Part shown: in pieces, positions 50,283 through 60,137 of the stretch
Numbering within the stretch: position 1 is the first letter of the stretch
Layout of the letters: each line of letters opens with the position of its first letter
DNA from: Symbiodinium natans
Lineage: Eukaryota > Sar > Dinophyceae > Suessiales > Symbiodiniaceae
Reading direction: 5' to 3'
DNA: 64,000 bases
NCBI GenBank assembly: GCA_905221605.1
Contig: CAJNDS010002522.1
Coordinates: forward strand, 309,799 to 373,798
Notes under the pieces: generated by a model
Seen by the model: only the letters and a program-made list of their open reading frames with translations
Told to the model about the DNA's origin: nothing
Database searches by the model: none
Program-made: the position numbers and the translations under genes

Positions 50283-50381
50283 TCCATGTGGCTTTTATCA
50301 AGGGCAAACCTGTTGCAAGCTGGCGCTTTTCAAACGGAGGGAAAGCACCTGCCCAGCTGGCTCAGCGCCGAAATCCCTACA
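50283..50381 (+). CDS. Putative exon, unassigned
   Basis: Frame HVAFIKGKPVASWRFSNGGK then APAQLAQRRN. A second frame is also open. Confidence 0.48.
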
Positions 50382-50638
50382 CCCCAAACCCCCAAACCCC
50401 TAAACCGCTAAACCCTAAGCCCTAAACACCTAATTAGACTCTAAACCCTCAACCCCTAAACCCCTAAACCCCTAAACCCCTAAACCCCTAAACCCCTAAA
50501 CCCCTACACCCCTAAACCTCTAAACCCTAAACCCTAAACCCTAAACCCTAACTCCTAAATCCTAAACCCTAAACCCCAAACCCTAACCCCTAAATCCTAA
50601 ACCCTAAACCCCTTAACCCCTAAACCCATCAACGAAAC

Positions 50639-50703
50639 CTCAATGAAGCCATTGTCGTGGGCGCGCAAAATGGCGCTGCGCCGCCTTGGACGGCTGGCGC
50701 TCG
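50639..50703 (+). CDS. Putative exon, ends at GTTTAGGG
   Basis: Frame LNEAIVVGAQNGAAPPWTAG then AR. The following array starts GTTTAGGG, so the repeat itself offers the GT. Confidence 0.45.
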
Positions 50704-50753
50704 GTTTAGGGTTTAGGGTTTAGGGTTTAGGGTGTAGCGTTTAGGGTTTAGCG

Positions 50754-50837
50754 TTCACGTTCGTCTTCGCGACCACCGCCAGCCAGAAATGGGATGGGAA
50801 TGATGGACTGAGGATCCGGCTCAAATGGGAGGCTTGA
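50754..50837 (+). CDS. Putative last exon, unassigned
   Basis: Frame FTFVFATTASQKWDGNDGLR then IRLKWEA and TGA. Confidence 0.57.
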   Translation, partial: FTFVFATTASQKWDGNDGLRIRLKWEA

Positions 50838-51059
50838 GCAGGTCTATCGCAACCTAAACCCTAAACCCAAAACCCTAAACCCGAATGTTGCACTGCCGTT
50901 AATAGCTAGCCCCCCCCCCCCCCCCCGGCAAACAAATTTGGACCCTCTATAAACGCGTGGCGCGGCAACCCCCCCAAAAAAATGGGGGGGGGGGGGGGGG
51001 GTGAACCGCCCTCAGGGCCTCAAGCCTTTGGAAACCTGAAGGCCTGAAGCTTTCCAGCC

Positions 51060-51393
51060 TTTAAGATTCCTTGAGCCTAAGGCCCTCAGGGCCTCAAGCC
51101 TTACTGCGTAAGCCCTCAACCCTAAACACAAACACGTAAAAAAAACAATCATCCGGAAGAAGCTGTGCATTATAGAGGGCGACCAGACAAACTTAATAAA
51201 GACAGTCCGGCCGGCCCGTGGCTACCTACCACGAGATTTGTTTGGGGGCCTCGTTTCGTAATGAAAGTCCATCGGGCCTTACATGTAACTGGCCGAGCTT
51301 AGCTTTCTGGATATTCCGGGCTCTTTCTCTTTAAGATTCCTGGAGCCCAAGGCCCTCAGGGCCTCAAGCCTTACTGCGTAAGCCCTCAACCCC
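51060..51393. repeat. Direct repeat pair, about 62 bp, 272 bp apart
   Basis: ttaagattcc(t)tgagcc(t)aa, ggccctcagggcctcaagcc, ttactgcgtaagccctcaac at 51062-51122 and 51333-51393. The sequence between is unique, non-telomeric, without an exon I can support. Confidence 0.85.
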
Positions 51394-51551
51394 TTAAAAA
51401 CAATCAGGGTGGAAAAAATGGTGATAATAGCGGGTACGCCAAACAAACCCGGTTCGCAGAATACATTTTGGAAACTTGTGATTATAGACCCTCCTTACAT
51501 TACAGTCAGTCCAACATTAAACCCTAAACCCTAAACCCCTATGCTTCTCAG

Positions 51552-51630
51552 GGTCCTAAGCTTGAAGATTGCCTCGCGTTTCCCAGCCGCATCCGGAACT
51601 CAGTCTCGCCAAGATGGCGTCACCTCAAGA
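51552..51630 (+). CDS. Putative exon, unassigned
   Basis: After CTTCTCAG the frame reads GPKLEDCLAFPSRIRNSVSP then RWRHLK. Confidence 0.53.
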
Positions 51631-51844
51631 TTCCAAGTAGTTTAGGATGTAGGATGGTTTGGGGTTTATGTGGGCTGGGCTTTAGGGGATTTTGGGGTTT
51701 TTAGTTTGGGGACTTCTTTGTGTTGAAGGGAGGGGGGTGGAGTGAGTGGGAGGTGGGTGGGTATATATAACTCGGTTCGGGAGACTGCGTACATGATTTT
51801 AAGGGGTCTTGGGGTCTCAGCATTGCGACAACCTAATCATTGGG

Positions 51845-51936
51845 TCGGTTCAGGCGGGGTAGGTGCCTAGGAACCTTAGGGAATTAGGGAGCCTTGGGTT
51901 GCATACCCCTTGAATCACCCTCGCTTAAGAACCCTA
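51845..51936. mobile_element. Family D element, copy 3
   Basis: Shares gtaggtgcctaggaacctta, gggagcc and the end ccttgaatcaccctcgctta with the copies at 24170 and 26129. Confidence 0.6.
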
Positions 51937-52148
51937 TAACCTTACGAGCACCCTTCCTCAAGGTCACCAATGGCCTGAAAGGAGTTAGACTCTACGCCCT
52001 AAGAACCCGTTGAACCCTACGAACCCTACGAATGTGAGGTGAATTAGAAAGTTGTCCTTAAAGTAGGGCTATATGCAGGATGGCCCCCATTCCGTTTTTT
52101 TTTTTTAACATATTTTTTTAATTTTTTAAACTCATTCCTCCACTGCAG

Positions 52149-52196
52149 CGCGACAGATCCTGCGGGCTCCTCCGGTGCCAGCTTGCTCTTTGGTCT
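52149..52196 (+). CDS. Putative exon with canonical splice sites
   Basis: After a T-rich tract and CACTGCAG the frame reads RQILRAPPVPACSLV, then GTAAGA. Both sites are textbook. Confidence 0.6.
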
Positions 52197-52316
52197 GTAA
52201 GAGCCCCCGCCAGCTCTCAGGCTCTCCTCACACGCCCTGCACCTGAAACCGGTTTAGGGTTTAGGGTTTAGGGTTTAGGGTTTAGGGTTTAGGGTTTAGG
52301 GTTTAGGGTTTAGGGC

Positions 52317-52431
52317 CCCATGGCCTTCCATAGATCCTCCCCGGGGGTCTGGGAAGGTGGCAGCCTTCAGTCGACGTTTCGCCTTCCGCCTCTGCCGCTG
52401 GCCGTCCAGGGCGAGCTTGCAAAGAGGGTTT
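52317..52431 (+). CDS. Putative exon, basic
   Basis: Frame PWPSIDPPRGSGKVAAFSRR then FAFRLCRWPSRASLQR between two G-strand arrays. A second frame is also open. Confidence 0.4.
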
Positions 52432-53044
52432 TAGGAGTTTAGGGTTTTTAGGGGTTTAGGGTTTTAGGAGTTTTAGGGTTGTTAGGGTTGTTTAGGGTTT
52501 TGGGAGTTTAGGGTTTTGGGAGTTTAGGGTTTCTAGGGTTGTTTAAGGTGTTTTAGGGTTGTTTAGGGTTTTAGGAGTTTAGGGTTTTTAGGGGTTTAGA
52601 GTTTTAGGAGTTTAGGGTTTTTAGGGGTTTAGGGTTTTTAGGAGTTTAGGGTTTTAGGAGTTTAGGGTTTTAGGAGTTTAGGGTTTTAGGAGTTTAGGGT
52701 TTTTAGGGGTTTAGGGTTTTAGGAGTTTAGGGCTTTCGGAGTTTAGGGTTTTAGGAGTTTAGGGTTTTAGGAGTTTAGGGTTTTTTAGGGGTTTAGGGTT
52801 TTTTAGGGGTTTAGGGTTTTAGGGGTTTAGGGCTTTAGGAGTTTAGGATTTTAGGAGTTTAGGGTTTTAGAGGGGTTTAGGGTTTTAGGAGTTTAGGGTT
52901 TTAGGGGTTTAGGGTTTTAGGAGTTTAGGGTTTTAGGAGTTTAGGGTTTCTAGGAGTTTAGGGTTTTTAGGGTTGTTTAGGGTTTTAGGAGTTTAGGGTT
53001 CTTAGGAGTTTAGGATTTTCGGAGTTTAGGGTTTCTTAGGGTTG
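52432..53044. repeat. 16-bp higher-order telomere-like tandem array
   Basis: Unit ttaggagtttagggtt, i.e. one TTTAGGG joined to a TTAGGAG variant, about 38 copies over 610 bp, the longest homogeneous G-strand block here. The pairing of two different 7-8-mers shows amplification of a dimer. Confidence 0.92.
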
Positions 53045-53049
53045 TTCAG

Positions 53050-53096
53050 TTGGCGCTTTGGGCAGGGTGCGAAGACGCGCGTTTGGGAAGGGAGCC
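53050..53096 (+). CDS. Putative exon, unassigned
   Basis: Frame WRFGQGAKTRVWEGS. Followed by a stretch (53100-53222) that resembles a worn family A element (gggttccgtgccaagcccct, atggcacctcttcattcctg, tttctcctgggtc). Confidence 0.45.
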
Positions 53097-53223
53097 CCCT
53101 TGATTCGGGAGTGGCTGGGTCTCATTGGGGGTATTCTACAAGTCCTGAGGGCGTGGGTTCCGTGCCAAGCCCCTTCAATCCCGAAATGGCACCTCTTCAT
53201 TCCTGGGTTTCTCCTGGGTCGAG

Positions 53224-53284
53224 AAAACTGGCAAGCAGGGCCAGAAGTGCAAAGGAAGCCAAAAGGCGCCTCGGGAAGGCCCAG
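53224..53284 (+). CDS. Putative exon, basic helix
   Basis: After GGGTCGAG the frame reads KLASRARSAKEAKRRLGKAQ. Confidence 0.48.
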
Positions 53285-53360
53285 GGGTTTAAGGTTTAGG
53301 GTTTAGGGTTGAGGGTTGAGGTTTAGGGTTTAGGGTTTAGGGTTTAGGGTTCGGGGTTTT

Positions 53361-53440
53361 GAAACCATCCCGGAGCCGCGCCAGGTGTTTGACTTCCCAA
53401 CGGTCGGCCAGGCTCCCCAACCCAGGCCGGCCACGTTTTG
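53361..53440 (+). CDS. Putative exon, unassigned
   Basis: Frame ETIPEPRQVFDFPTVGQAPQ then PRPAT. Confidence 0.57.
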
Positions 53441-53578
53441 CCACGTTTTGGGGTTGACGGTTGCGGGTTCTAGGGGTTTGGTTTTTTTTTTTTGGGGGGG
53501 GGGGGGGGTTAGGGTTCAGGGGTTTAGGGCTTAGGGTGTAATTAGGGTTTGGGGGTCAAGATCCTACAGTTTAGGGTT

Positions 53579-53674
53579 GAGGCCACTTACACCAAGGCTC
53601 AGTTGGGTTTCTATCTTGGGCATGGGGAAGCCGGGAAGTTTTGCGGTTTCGCCAAAGAAGAACCCCCCGAGGAG
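53579..53674 (+). CDS. Putative exon, unassigned
   Basis: Frame EATYTKAQLGFYLGHGEAGK then FCGFAKEEPPEE, meeting GTTGGG. Strong coding look. Likely the same gene as 53361, 53921 and 54436. Confidence 0.63.
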
Positions 53675-53920
53675 GTTGGGGGTGGGGGGGGGGTGGGGGG
53701 GGGGGTATATTGAGGGATGTAAACATTAAAGCCCCAAACCCTGAGGCCTTAACCTTAAAGCTTTGAACCCTGACTTCGAACCCCAAACCACCCGGAACCT
53801 TAAGCCATGAACCCTAAACCCTAAACTCGAAGCCCTAAACCCTAAACCCTAAACCCTAAACCCTAAACCCTAAACCCTAAACTCGAAGCCCTGAACGCTC
53901 CAGAATCCTAAACCAGCCAG

Positions 53921-54009
53921 GACGCACTGCTTCGGCACAAGCCACGGGGTCTACATGCGGCCGGGGGCCTGCCACCACGCGCACAAGCTGGCAGGGGCCC
54001 TGGAAGGGC
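53921..54009 (+). CDS. Putative exon, His/Cys-containing
   Basis: After AACCAGCCAG the frame reads THCFGTSHGVYMRPGACHHA then HKLAGALEG. Three His/Cys pairs could bind metal. CCCTAAA before, G-strand array after. Confidence 0.67.
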
Positions 54010-54435
54010 TAGTTTTTGGGTTTTGGGTTTTGGGTTTTGGGGTTTGGGGTTTGGGGTTTGGGGTTGGGGGTTTGGGGTTCGGGGCTTGGGGTTCGGGGTT
54101 TGGGGTTCGGGGTTTGGGGTCTGGCGTTTTAAGGGGTAGAGGTTTGGGGTTTAGGGTTTGGGGCTCGGGGCTTGCGGGTTTAAGGTAGAGTTTAAGGCGT
54201 CTCTCAGCTACCCTGAACCTGACAACCCCGGACCCTAGACCCTATGTGCTGTCAACGCTCAACCCTGTGGTTGGGCGTGAAGGTTTTTTTTTAACTTAGA
54301 GGTAGCCAGCACTAAACCCTAAACCCTAAACCTTACACCCTAAACAACAAACTCGCAAGCCCCCAACCCGTAAACCCGTAAACCCCTAAACCCTTAACCC
54401 TAAACTTCCTAAGCCCTAAACCCTAAACCCTATAG

Positions 54436-54504
54436 GTGGACCTTTGCGTGGCCGTGGGCTTTGACGGCTCGGTGTGGAATCTGCACCACTTCGATGCTCC
54501 TTGG
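54436..54504 (+). CDS. Putative exon, unassigned
   Basis: After CCTATAG the frame reads VDLCVAVGFDGSVWNLHHFD then APW, meeting GTTGGG. Confidence 0.66.
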
Positions 54505-54669
54505 GTTGGGCACCAAACGAACCCTAGAGTTTAGGGTTCAGGGTTTAGGGTTTAGGGTTTAGGGTTTGCAATGCTGTAATGGTTCATTTGGTCTCCAAGG
54601 TGGGTTTAGTCTTTAGTGTCTTTTTTGGTAGTAGCGCATGGTGCTTCACGACTGAGGGTTTCAGGGTTT

Positions 54670-54778
54670 TAGGGTTTAGGGTTTTGGGGTTTGGGGGTTT
54701 GGGGGTTTGGGGTTTTGGGGTTTTGGGGTTTTGGGGTTTTGGGGTTTTGGGGTTTTGGGGTTTTGGGGTTTTGGGGTT
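54670..54778. repeat. GGGGTTTT array (8-mer)
   Basis: About ten perfect TTTTGGGG units. This is the telomere word of some ciliates, but here it grades from TTTAGGG and TTTGGGG neighbours, so it is best read as a local variant. Confidence 0.93.
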
Positions 54779-55021
54779 TACAGTAGGTTGTAGGGTTTAG
54801 GGGTTTCGGGTTCAGGGTTTAAGGGTTCAGCGTTTGGCAGACTAGGGTTCAGCACGTTTTTTGGGGGTTGAGTGTTTGTGTTGCGGGACCCCTCTCCCCC
54901 ACCCACCTCAGCGCACCAAAGGGAGCAGGGTTTAGGGTTTGGGGCTTTGGGGGCTTGCAGCGGTTCAGGGCTTAGGCGCTTAAAGGGGTGGTGAGTAGAT
55001 GATCCTAAACTCACGGGCAAG

Positions 55022-55140
55022 GCCGCCCCCTATTGTGAGCAGGTGGCGCTTAAGCCCTTGACCAAGCCGGTTCGCCCGCCTCCCACGTTGGGTCTGGGTG
55101 GTCCCTCAAGACCCCTGGCCAGCTCAGCAAGAAGAGGGGT
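55022..55140 (+). CDS. Putative exon, proline-rich
   Basis: After GGGCAAG the frame reads AAPYCEQVALKPLTKPVRPP then PTLGLGGPSRPLASSARRG. Confidence 0.6.
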
Positions 55141-55210
55141 GCCCAAGCCCTAAACCCTAAACCCCAAACCCCAAACCCCAAACCTCCCGAACCCAACAGC
55201 ATCCCCTGAG

Positions 55211-55336
55211 GTTCCCGCGACGACGACTAGCCCTGTCAACACCTCGCGCCACACTGGGGGGAGATACGGCTGCGACCCCCAGAGGGGATACGAGCCGACG
55301 ACCTACAAGAGCCTTATTGGGCAGTTGAAGAACGCG
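55211..55336 (+). CDS. Putative exon, ends at GTTTAGGG
   Basis: After CCCCTGAG the frame reads VPATTTSPVNTSRHTGGRYG, CDPQRGYEPTTYKSLIGQLK, NA; the next bases are GTTTAGGG, so the telomere-like repeat provides the GT. 42 codons with normal composition. CCCTAAA before. Confidence 0.7.
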
Positions 55337-55455
55337 GTTTAGGGTTCAGGGTTTTAGGGTTTCATAGTTTCCTTCTTTGGGTCAATAGGGGGCCGATATA
55401 CTCAAATGTTTCAAACGGCTTAAAGGCCAACCCAGCAATAGGCTAGGAGGTGAAG

Positions 55456-55557
55456 TGCTTGGGGCTGCCCGGACACGCCTACACTCCTGCGACCTCTGCG
55501 CCAGTTGACTAGGACTGCCTCGCACCAAGCCGAGTCTGGCTATGCTTCGGAATCCAG
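55456..55557 (+). CDS. Putative exon, unassigned
   Basis: After GGTGAAG the frame reads AWGCPDTPTLLRPLRQLTRT then ASHQAESGYASESS and meets the next TIR element. A frame in another phase (GLPGHAYTPATSAPVD) also ends here. Confidence 0.43.
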
Positions 55558-55686
55558 CATATGGGGGTTTTCGAAAACAGGGGACCCTTTTTTTTTTGGG
55601 GGGGGGGGGGGGGTCCCTTAAAAGGGGATTCTGTTCTGTTTGGGGTCGAAAACGGGGTACCCTTACTTTGGGAAATACCCATATGG
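55558..55686. mobile_element. TIR element
   Basis: Inverted ends CATATGGGGGTTTTCG and ...GGAAATACCCATATG; inner inverted words acaggggaccc / ggggtaccctt. A G-run is inside. After it, 55687-55735 reads GFTLSPTPRVEAVSK and TAG, a possible last exon. Confidence 0.68.
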
Positions 55687-55852
55687 GCTTCACACTAAGC
55701 CCTACTCCGAGGGTCGAAGCAGTTAGCAAGTAGTGAGTACGCAGGGTGTTTAGGGTTTAGGGTTTAGGGTTTAGGGGGTAGAGTTTAGGGTATAGGGTTT
55801 AATGTTAGGGTTTAGGGCTTAACAGGATGACCCGAATTTTGGTCCCTTTTAG

Positions 55853-55981
55853 GGCACCTACAACTCTACCCTTGTACTGTACCTGCTTGCTATGTCCCCG
55901 TTCCTGTCAGGACCCCTGAAAATCATCCCCTCAACCTCTCTCTCCAAGGGCTTTTATTGCGGATTACACAAGGCGTTATAG
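55853..55981 (+). CDS. Putative last exon, membrane helix
   Basis: After CCCTTTTAG the frame reads GTYNSTLVLYLLAMSPFLSG, PLKIIPSTSLSKGFYCGLHK, AL and TAG. A hydrophobic helix of about 16 residues near the start. Confidence 0.58.
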   Translation, partial: GTYNSTLVLYLLAMSPFLSGPLKIIPSTSLSKGFYCGLHKAL

Positions 55982-56093
55982 GGTTTTATGGCCCTAAACC
56001 GTCAACCCTAAACCCCAAACCCTGCCCCCTAAATCCTAAACCCTAACCCTATAGACCCTAAACCCGAAACACCCTAAACCCTAAACCCACTAG

Positions 56094-56187
56094 CAACGCA
56101 AGGAAAGACATGTGCTGGGGCGCCGCGCCCAACCACCACCTGTGTGAAGCGGCGCCTCGGCTGGTTGTTTTGGCGTTCAGCCGTTTG
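56094..56187 (+). CDS. Putative exon, unassigned
   Basis: After CCACTAG the frame reads NARKDMCWGAAPNHHLCEAA then PRLVVLAFSR. Confidence 0.57.
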
Positions 56188-56296
56188 AAACCCCCTAAAC
56201 CCTAAACCCTAAACCCTGAACCATAAACCCTAAGTCCTAAAACCTAAACCCTAAACCCTAAACCCTAAACCCTAAACCCTAAACCCTAAACCCAAG

Positions 56297-56405
56297 CCTG
56301 CACGATCCCTCATTGAAAGTCCAGAGGTATGCTGAACAGTTTAGCCCATGCCCTCACTCGCACAGTGAGCCCTTCCCCGCGTTGAGGTTGACACTGAGCC
56401 TAGCA
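56297..56405 (+). CDS. Putative exon, unassigned
   Basis: After CCCAAG the frame reads LHDPSLKVQRYAEQFSPCPH then SHSEPFPALRLTLSL. Confidence 0.5.
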
Positions 56406-56469
56406 AGGCCCTTAACCCTAGACCCTAAACCCTAAACCCTAAACATGAAACCCGAAACCCTAAACCCTC

Positions 56470-56533
56470 ATGTGGCAATTGGATAGAACCGACTCTTTCG
56501 TAAACTGCGCCCATGATGAGCGAGTTTCTCCGG
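56470..56533 (+). CDS. Putative exon, unassigned
   Basis: Frame MWQLDRTDSFVNCAHDERVS then PG and TGA. Confidence 0.47.
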
Positions 56534-56599
56534 GCTGAGGATGGTGCCGCCTAAGCCGTCAGCAGCGAAAGCTACACAGGTCCCCTAAACCCCCAAACC

Positions 56600-56745
56600 C
56601 AAACCCCATAAACCCCATAAACCCCATAAACCCCATAAACCCCATAAACCCCATAAACCCCATAAACCCCATAAACCCCATAAACCCCATAAACCCCATA
56701 AACCCCATAAACCCGATAAACCCCATAAACCCCATAAACCCCTAA
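56600..56745. repeat. ATAAACCCC 9-bp tandem array
   Basis: About 16 units of ccccataaa, two more bases than the telomere word, with one ccgataaa variant. Confidence 0.93.
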
Positions 56746-56766
56746 ACCCTAAACCCTAAACCCAAG

Positions 56767-56852
56767 AACCTCTCGCACCCTGAGGCCGGCCCGAAGCACA
56801 TCCTGCAGGTGACTGTGCGAGCTTGGCATGACCCGCAACTTGGAATCCTTAA
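56767..56852 (+). CDS. Putative exon, unassigned
   Basis: After ACCCAAG the frame reads NLSHPEAGPKHILQVTVRAW then HDPQLGIL. Confidence 0.58.
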
Positions 56853-56854
56853 GG

Positions 56855-57435
56855 GGTTTTAGGGTTTTAGGGTGTTAGGGTTTAGGGTTTAGGGGTTAGG
56901 GTTAAGGGTTTAGGGGTTTAGGGGTTAAGGGTTTAGGGGTTTAGGGATTTAGGGGTTTAGGGGTTTAGGGGTTTAGGGGTTTAGGGGTTTAGGGGTTTAG
57001 GGGTTTAGGGGTTTAGGGGTGTAGGGGTTTAGGGGTTTAGGGGTTTAGGGGTTTAGGGTTTTTAGGGTGGTTCAGTTGTTTTTTTTTTTCAGGGTTTTAG
57101 GGTTTAGGGTTGGTTTAGGGTTGAGGGTTTAGGGTTTCGGAGTTGAGGGTTTAGGGGTTTACAAGGGTTTCTTAGGGGGTTTTAGGGTTTGTTTGTTTTT
57201 TGGGGGGGGGGGTTTTAGGGTTCAGGGTTTAGGGGTTGGGGGGTTTTAGGGTTTTGGGTTCAGGGTTGAGGAGTTGAGGGGTTAGGTTTTAGGGTTTTAG
57301 GGTGTAGGGTTTAGGGTTAGGGTAAGGGGGGGGTTTAGGGTTTTAGGGTTGGGGGGCTTTCCTTTGGTGTTTGAAGGTTGAGGCGTTTGAGCGTTTTTTT
57401 TGTTTTGTTTCTGTTGAGGGTTTAGGGTTTTGGAA
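56855..57435. repeat. TTTAGGGG 8-mer array and degraded G-strand text
   Basis: TTTAGGGG (8-mer) at 56905-57055, then variable G/T-rich text. No exon. Confidence 0.88.
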
Positions 57436-57438
57436 AAT

Positions 57439-57505
57439 GTGTTGAGGGATGGCCAGTCCACCGAAAAAGAGCTCACCGCGCCGCCCGCTCAAGGTGCTCA
57501 ACCCA
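57439..57505 (+). CDS. Putative exon, unassigned
   Basis: Frame VLRDGQSTEKELTAPPAQGA then QP. Confidence 0.48.
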
Positions 57506-57614
57506 GCCACACCCTAATGTCCTAAACCCGAAGCCCTTGACTTTGGGGTTTAGGGTTTAGGGTCCCCAAGCCCTAAACAAGCCCTGAACCCTAGCCCCCC
57601 CAAGAAACCTCAAA

Positions 57615-58105
57615 ACCTACCCTAAACCCTAAACCCTAAACCCTAAACCCTAAACCCTAAACCCTAAACCCTAAACCCTAAACCCTAAACCCTGAACCCT
57701 AAACCCTAAACCCAACCCTAACCCTACCCTAAACCTAAACCCTAACCCTAAAAACCCTAAACCCTAAACCCTAAACCCTAAACCCTAAACCCTAACCCTA
57801 ACCTAAGCCCTAAGCCCTTAAGCCCTAAGCCAAAAGCCCAAGCCCTAAGCCCTAAGCCCTAAGCCCTAAACCCTAAACCCAAACCCTAAAAACCCTAAAC
57901 CCTAAACCTAAACCCTAACCCCTAAACCCTAAAACCTAAACCCTAAACCCTAAACCCTAAACCCTAAACCCTAAACCCTAACCCTAAAACCTAAACCCTA
58001 AAAACCCTAAAACCTAAACCCTAAACCCTAAACCCTAAGCCCTAAGCCCTAAGCCCTAAGCCCAAACTAAGCCCTAAACCCTAAACCTTAAACCCTAAAC
58101 CCGAA
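57615..58105. repeat. Irregular CCCTAAA array, about 490 bp
   Basis: Unlike other arrays, units vary in length (6, 7, 8, 9 bp: ccctaa, ccctaaa, ccctaaaa, ccctaaaaa) and in type (CCCTAAG runs at 57805-57870 and 58035-58065). Confidence 0.92.
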
Positions 58106-58342
58106 GCCCCGAAAACTTCAGGTGCCCGTCCTTATTGGGGCTCTCGTTCTTTCAGTTTTTTTTTTTTTTTTTTTGGGGGGGGGGGGGGGGGCGGTGCCCT
58201 CAGGAGACTTCCGGGTTTAGGGTTTAGGGTCTAGGATTTATTTAGGGTTTGGGGTTTAGGGTTTAGGGTTTAGGGCCTAGGGTTTAGGGTTTAGGGTTTA
58301 GGGTTTAGGGTTTAGGGAACCCTAAACCCGAAACTGACAAAG

Positions 58343-58419
58343 GTACATTCGGGCATCGGAGCTGACGCACGGAGCCTTGGGTGGGATGTTGGTGCTTCTT
58401 CCGGGTCTGGAGTTCAAGG
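58343..58419 (+). CDS. Putative exon, unassigned
   Basis: After GACAAAG the frame reads VHSGIGADARSLGWDVGASS then GSGVQ. Confidence 0.53.
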
Positions 58420-58762
58420 GTTTAGGGTTTAGGGTTTAGGGTCTAGGTTTGAACCCAAAGAAAGCATAACCCTACACCCTAACAATTCCTAAGGCCCAAA
58501 CTCTCATTCCCAAAAATCCTAAACACCACAGTTCCGAAACCCTAAGCCCCAAACCGTACGCCTAATCCTAAACAACCCCAGACACTAAACCCTAAACCCT
58601 AAACCCTAAACCCTAAACCCTAAACCCCTAAACCCTGAACCCTGAACCCTAAACCCTAAACCCTAAACCCTAAACCCTAAACCCTAAACCCTGAACCCTA
58701 AACCCTAAACCCAAAACCCTAAACCCTAAACCCCAGTCCCCCCACCACTAAGCCTCCAAAGC

Positions 58763-58815
58763 CCGGTTTTTCGAGGAACCTTTGATTTCGGCCTGAGCTC
58801 CTCCACGCAGGCCTG
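58763..58815 (+). CDS. Putative exon, unassigned
   Basis: Frame FRGTFDFGLSSSTQAWA. CCCTAAA before, G-strand array after. Confidence 0.45.
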
Positions 58816-59008
58816 GGCCTGGGGTTTGGGGTTTGGGGTTTAGGGTTTAGGGTTTAGGGTGTAGGGTTTAGGGTTTAGGGTTTAGGGTTTAGGGTTTAGG
58901 GTTGAGGGTTCAGGGTTTAGGGGTTTAGGGTTCAAGGTTTAGGGTTTAGGGTGCAGGGTTCAGGGTTTAAGGGTTTGGGGTTTGAGGGTTGAGGGTATTG
59001 GAAGCTCC

Positions 59009-59083
59009 TAAAGATAATGGAGTATGGAGTACAGTCTTTTGGGGGGAAATCTTTTTAGAGTGTCTCTATTCTGAATTTTAGGA
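59009..59083. mobile_element. Short TIR element, possible introner
   Basis: CTCCTAAAGAT and ...AATTTTAGGAG ends, AT-rich body. GAAG stands before it. A small frame (MPPPIKVP) follows. Confidence 0.5.
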
Positions 59084-59558
59084 GATGCCGCCACCTATTA
59101 AGGTGCCTTGACCTGGCTTTGATGCTTTCTGCAGGAAGGGTTTAACACCCTGAATCCGAAAACCGTACTAAAACTCTAAACCCTGAACCCTGAACCCTAA
59201 ATCCAAAACCCTAAAACGCTAAACCCTAGACCCTAAACCCTAAACCCTGAACCCTGAAACCTGAAACCCTCAAACCCTAAACCCTAAACCCTAAATCCCT
59301 AAACCCTCAACCCTGAAACCCTGAAAACCTGAAACCCTAAAACCATCCCTAGGGAACCCCCCCTAGAGCCCCATTCTAAGCGTCCCTCCCTGGGTCCCTG
59401 AAGGTTATTTAGGGTGTTGGGTGTTTGTTTAGGGTTTAGGGTTTAGGCTAATTAGGGTTTAGGGTTTAGGGTTATGGTGCAGGGTTTAGGGTTTAGGGTT
59501 TAGCGTTTAGGGTTAGTTCAAGGTTAGTTTCGGGTTCGTATCCTTAAGCCTTGGGCAG

Positions 59559-59666
59559 GTCAAGATTGGCATGATCATGCTCGTGTTCGGGGTGCTGGCC
59601 GCCTACTGCCCCTGCGTCATCCGCCGGAACTGCCAGATCCCAGCCAAGTACCGCTCCGAAGCTTAG
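59559..59666 (+). CDS. Putative last exon, membrane helix
   Basis: After TGGGCAG the frame reads VKIGMIMLVFGVLAAYCPCV then IRRNCQIPAKYRSEA and TAG. One clear transmembrane helix and a short basic cytosolic tail. Parent family unknown. Confidence 0.7.
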   Translation, partial: VKIGMIMLVFGVLAAYCPCVIRRNCQIPAKYRSEA

Positions 59667-59771
59667 CAGCTGAGTGAGTAAACTTTGCACACTTTTTTGT
59701 TTAGGGTTTAGGGTTTAGGGTTTAGGGTTTAGGGTTTAGGGTTTAGGGTTTAGGGCTATAGAACTGAAAAA

Positions 59772-59857
59772 ATGTACACTCTTTGGAGGCCTCTGAGCGC
59801 AGCAACCAAGGAAGAACGAGAGGTGCTCTCGCCACACGCCCAGAAACTGGGGATGGC
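59772..59857 (+). CDS. Putative exon with start codon and canonical 5' splice site
   Basis: ATG opens YTLWRPLSAATKEEREVLSP then HAQKLGM, meeting GTGAGC. Could be the first exon of the next gene, 106 bp after the previous stop. Confidence 0.57.
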
Positions 59858-59919
59858 GTGAGCCTGGTGCCCAACCTGGCGTGCAGAAGCCAGAGCCTAA
59901 AACCCTAGAACCCTAAACC

Positions 59920-60130
59920 CCTAAGCCCTAAACCCTAAACCCTAAACCCTAAACCCTAAACCCTAAACCCTAAACCCTAAACCCTAAACCCTAAACCCTA
60001 AACCCTAAACCCTAAACCCTAAACCCTAAACCCTAAACCCTAAACCCTAAACCCTAAACCCTAAACCCTAAACCCTAGCCCTAAACCCTAAACCCTAAAC
60101 CCTAGCCCTAAACCCTAAACCCGAAAAGCC
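59920..60130. repeat. Telomere-like array, CCCTAAA, about 210 bp
   Basis: Near-perfect units with a few CCCTAG variants at the end. Confidence 0.95.
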
Positions 60131-60137
60131 CTAAACC

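Noticed and set aside
54670-54778. Ciliate origin because of TTTTGGGG
   Set aside because: The array grades from TTTAGGG and TTTGGGG neighbours, stop codon use in the retrotransposon and exons is standard, and no other ciliate feature is present.
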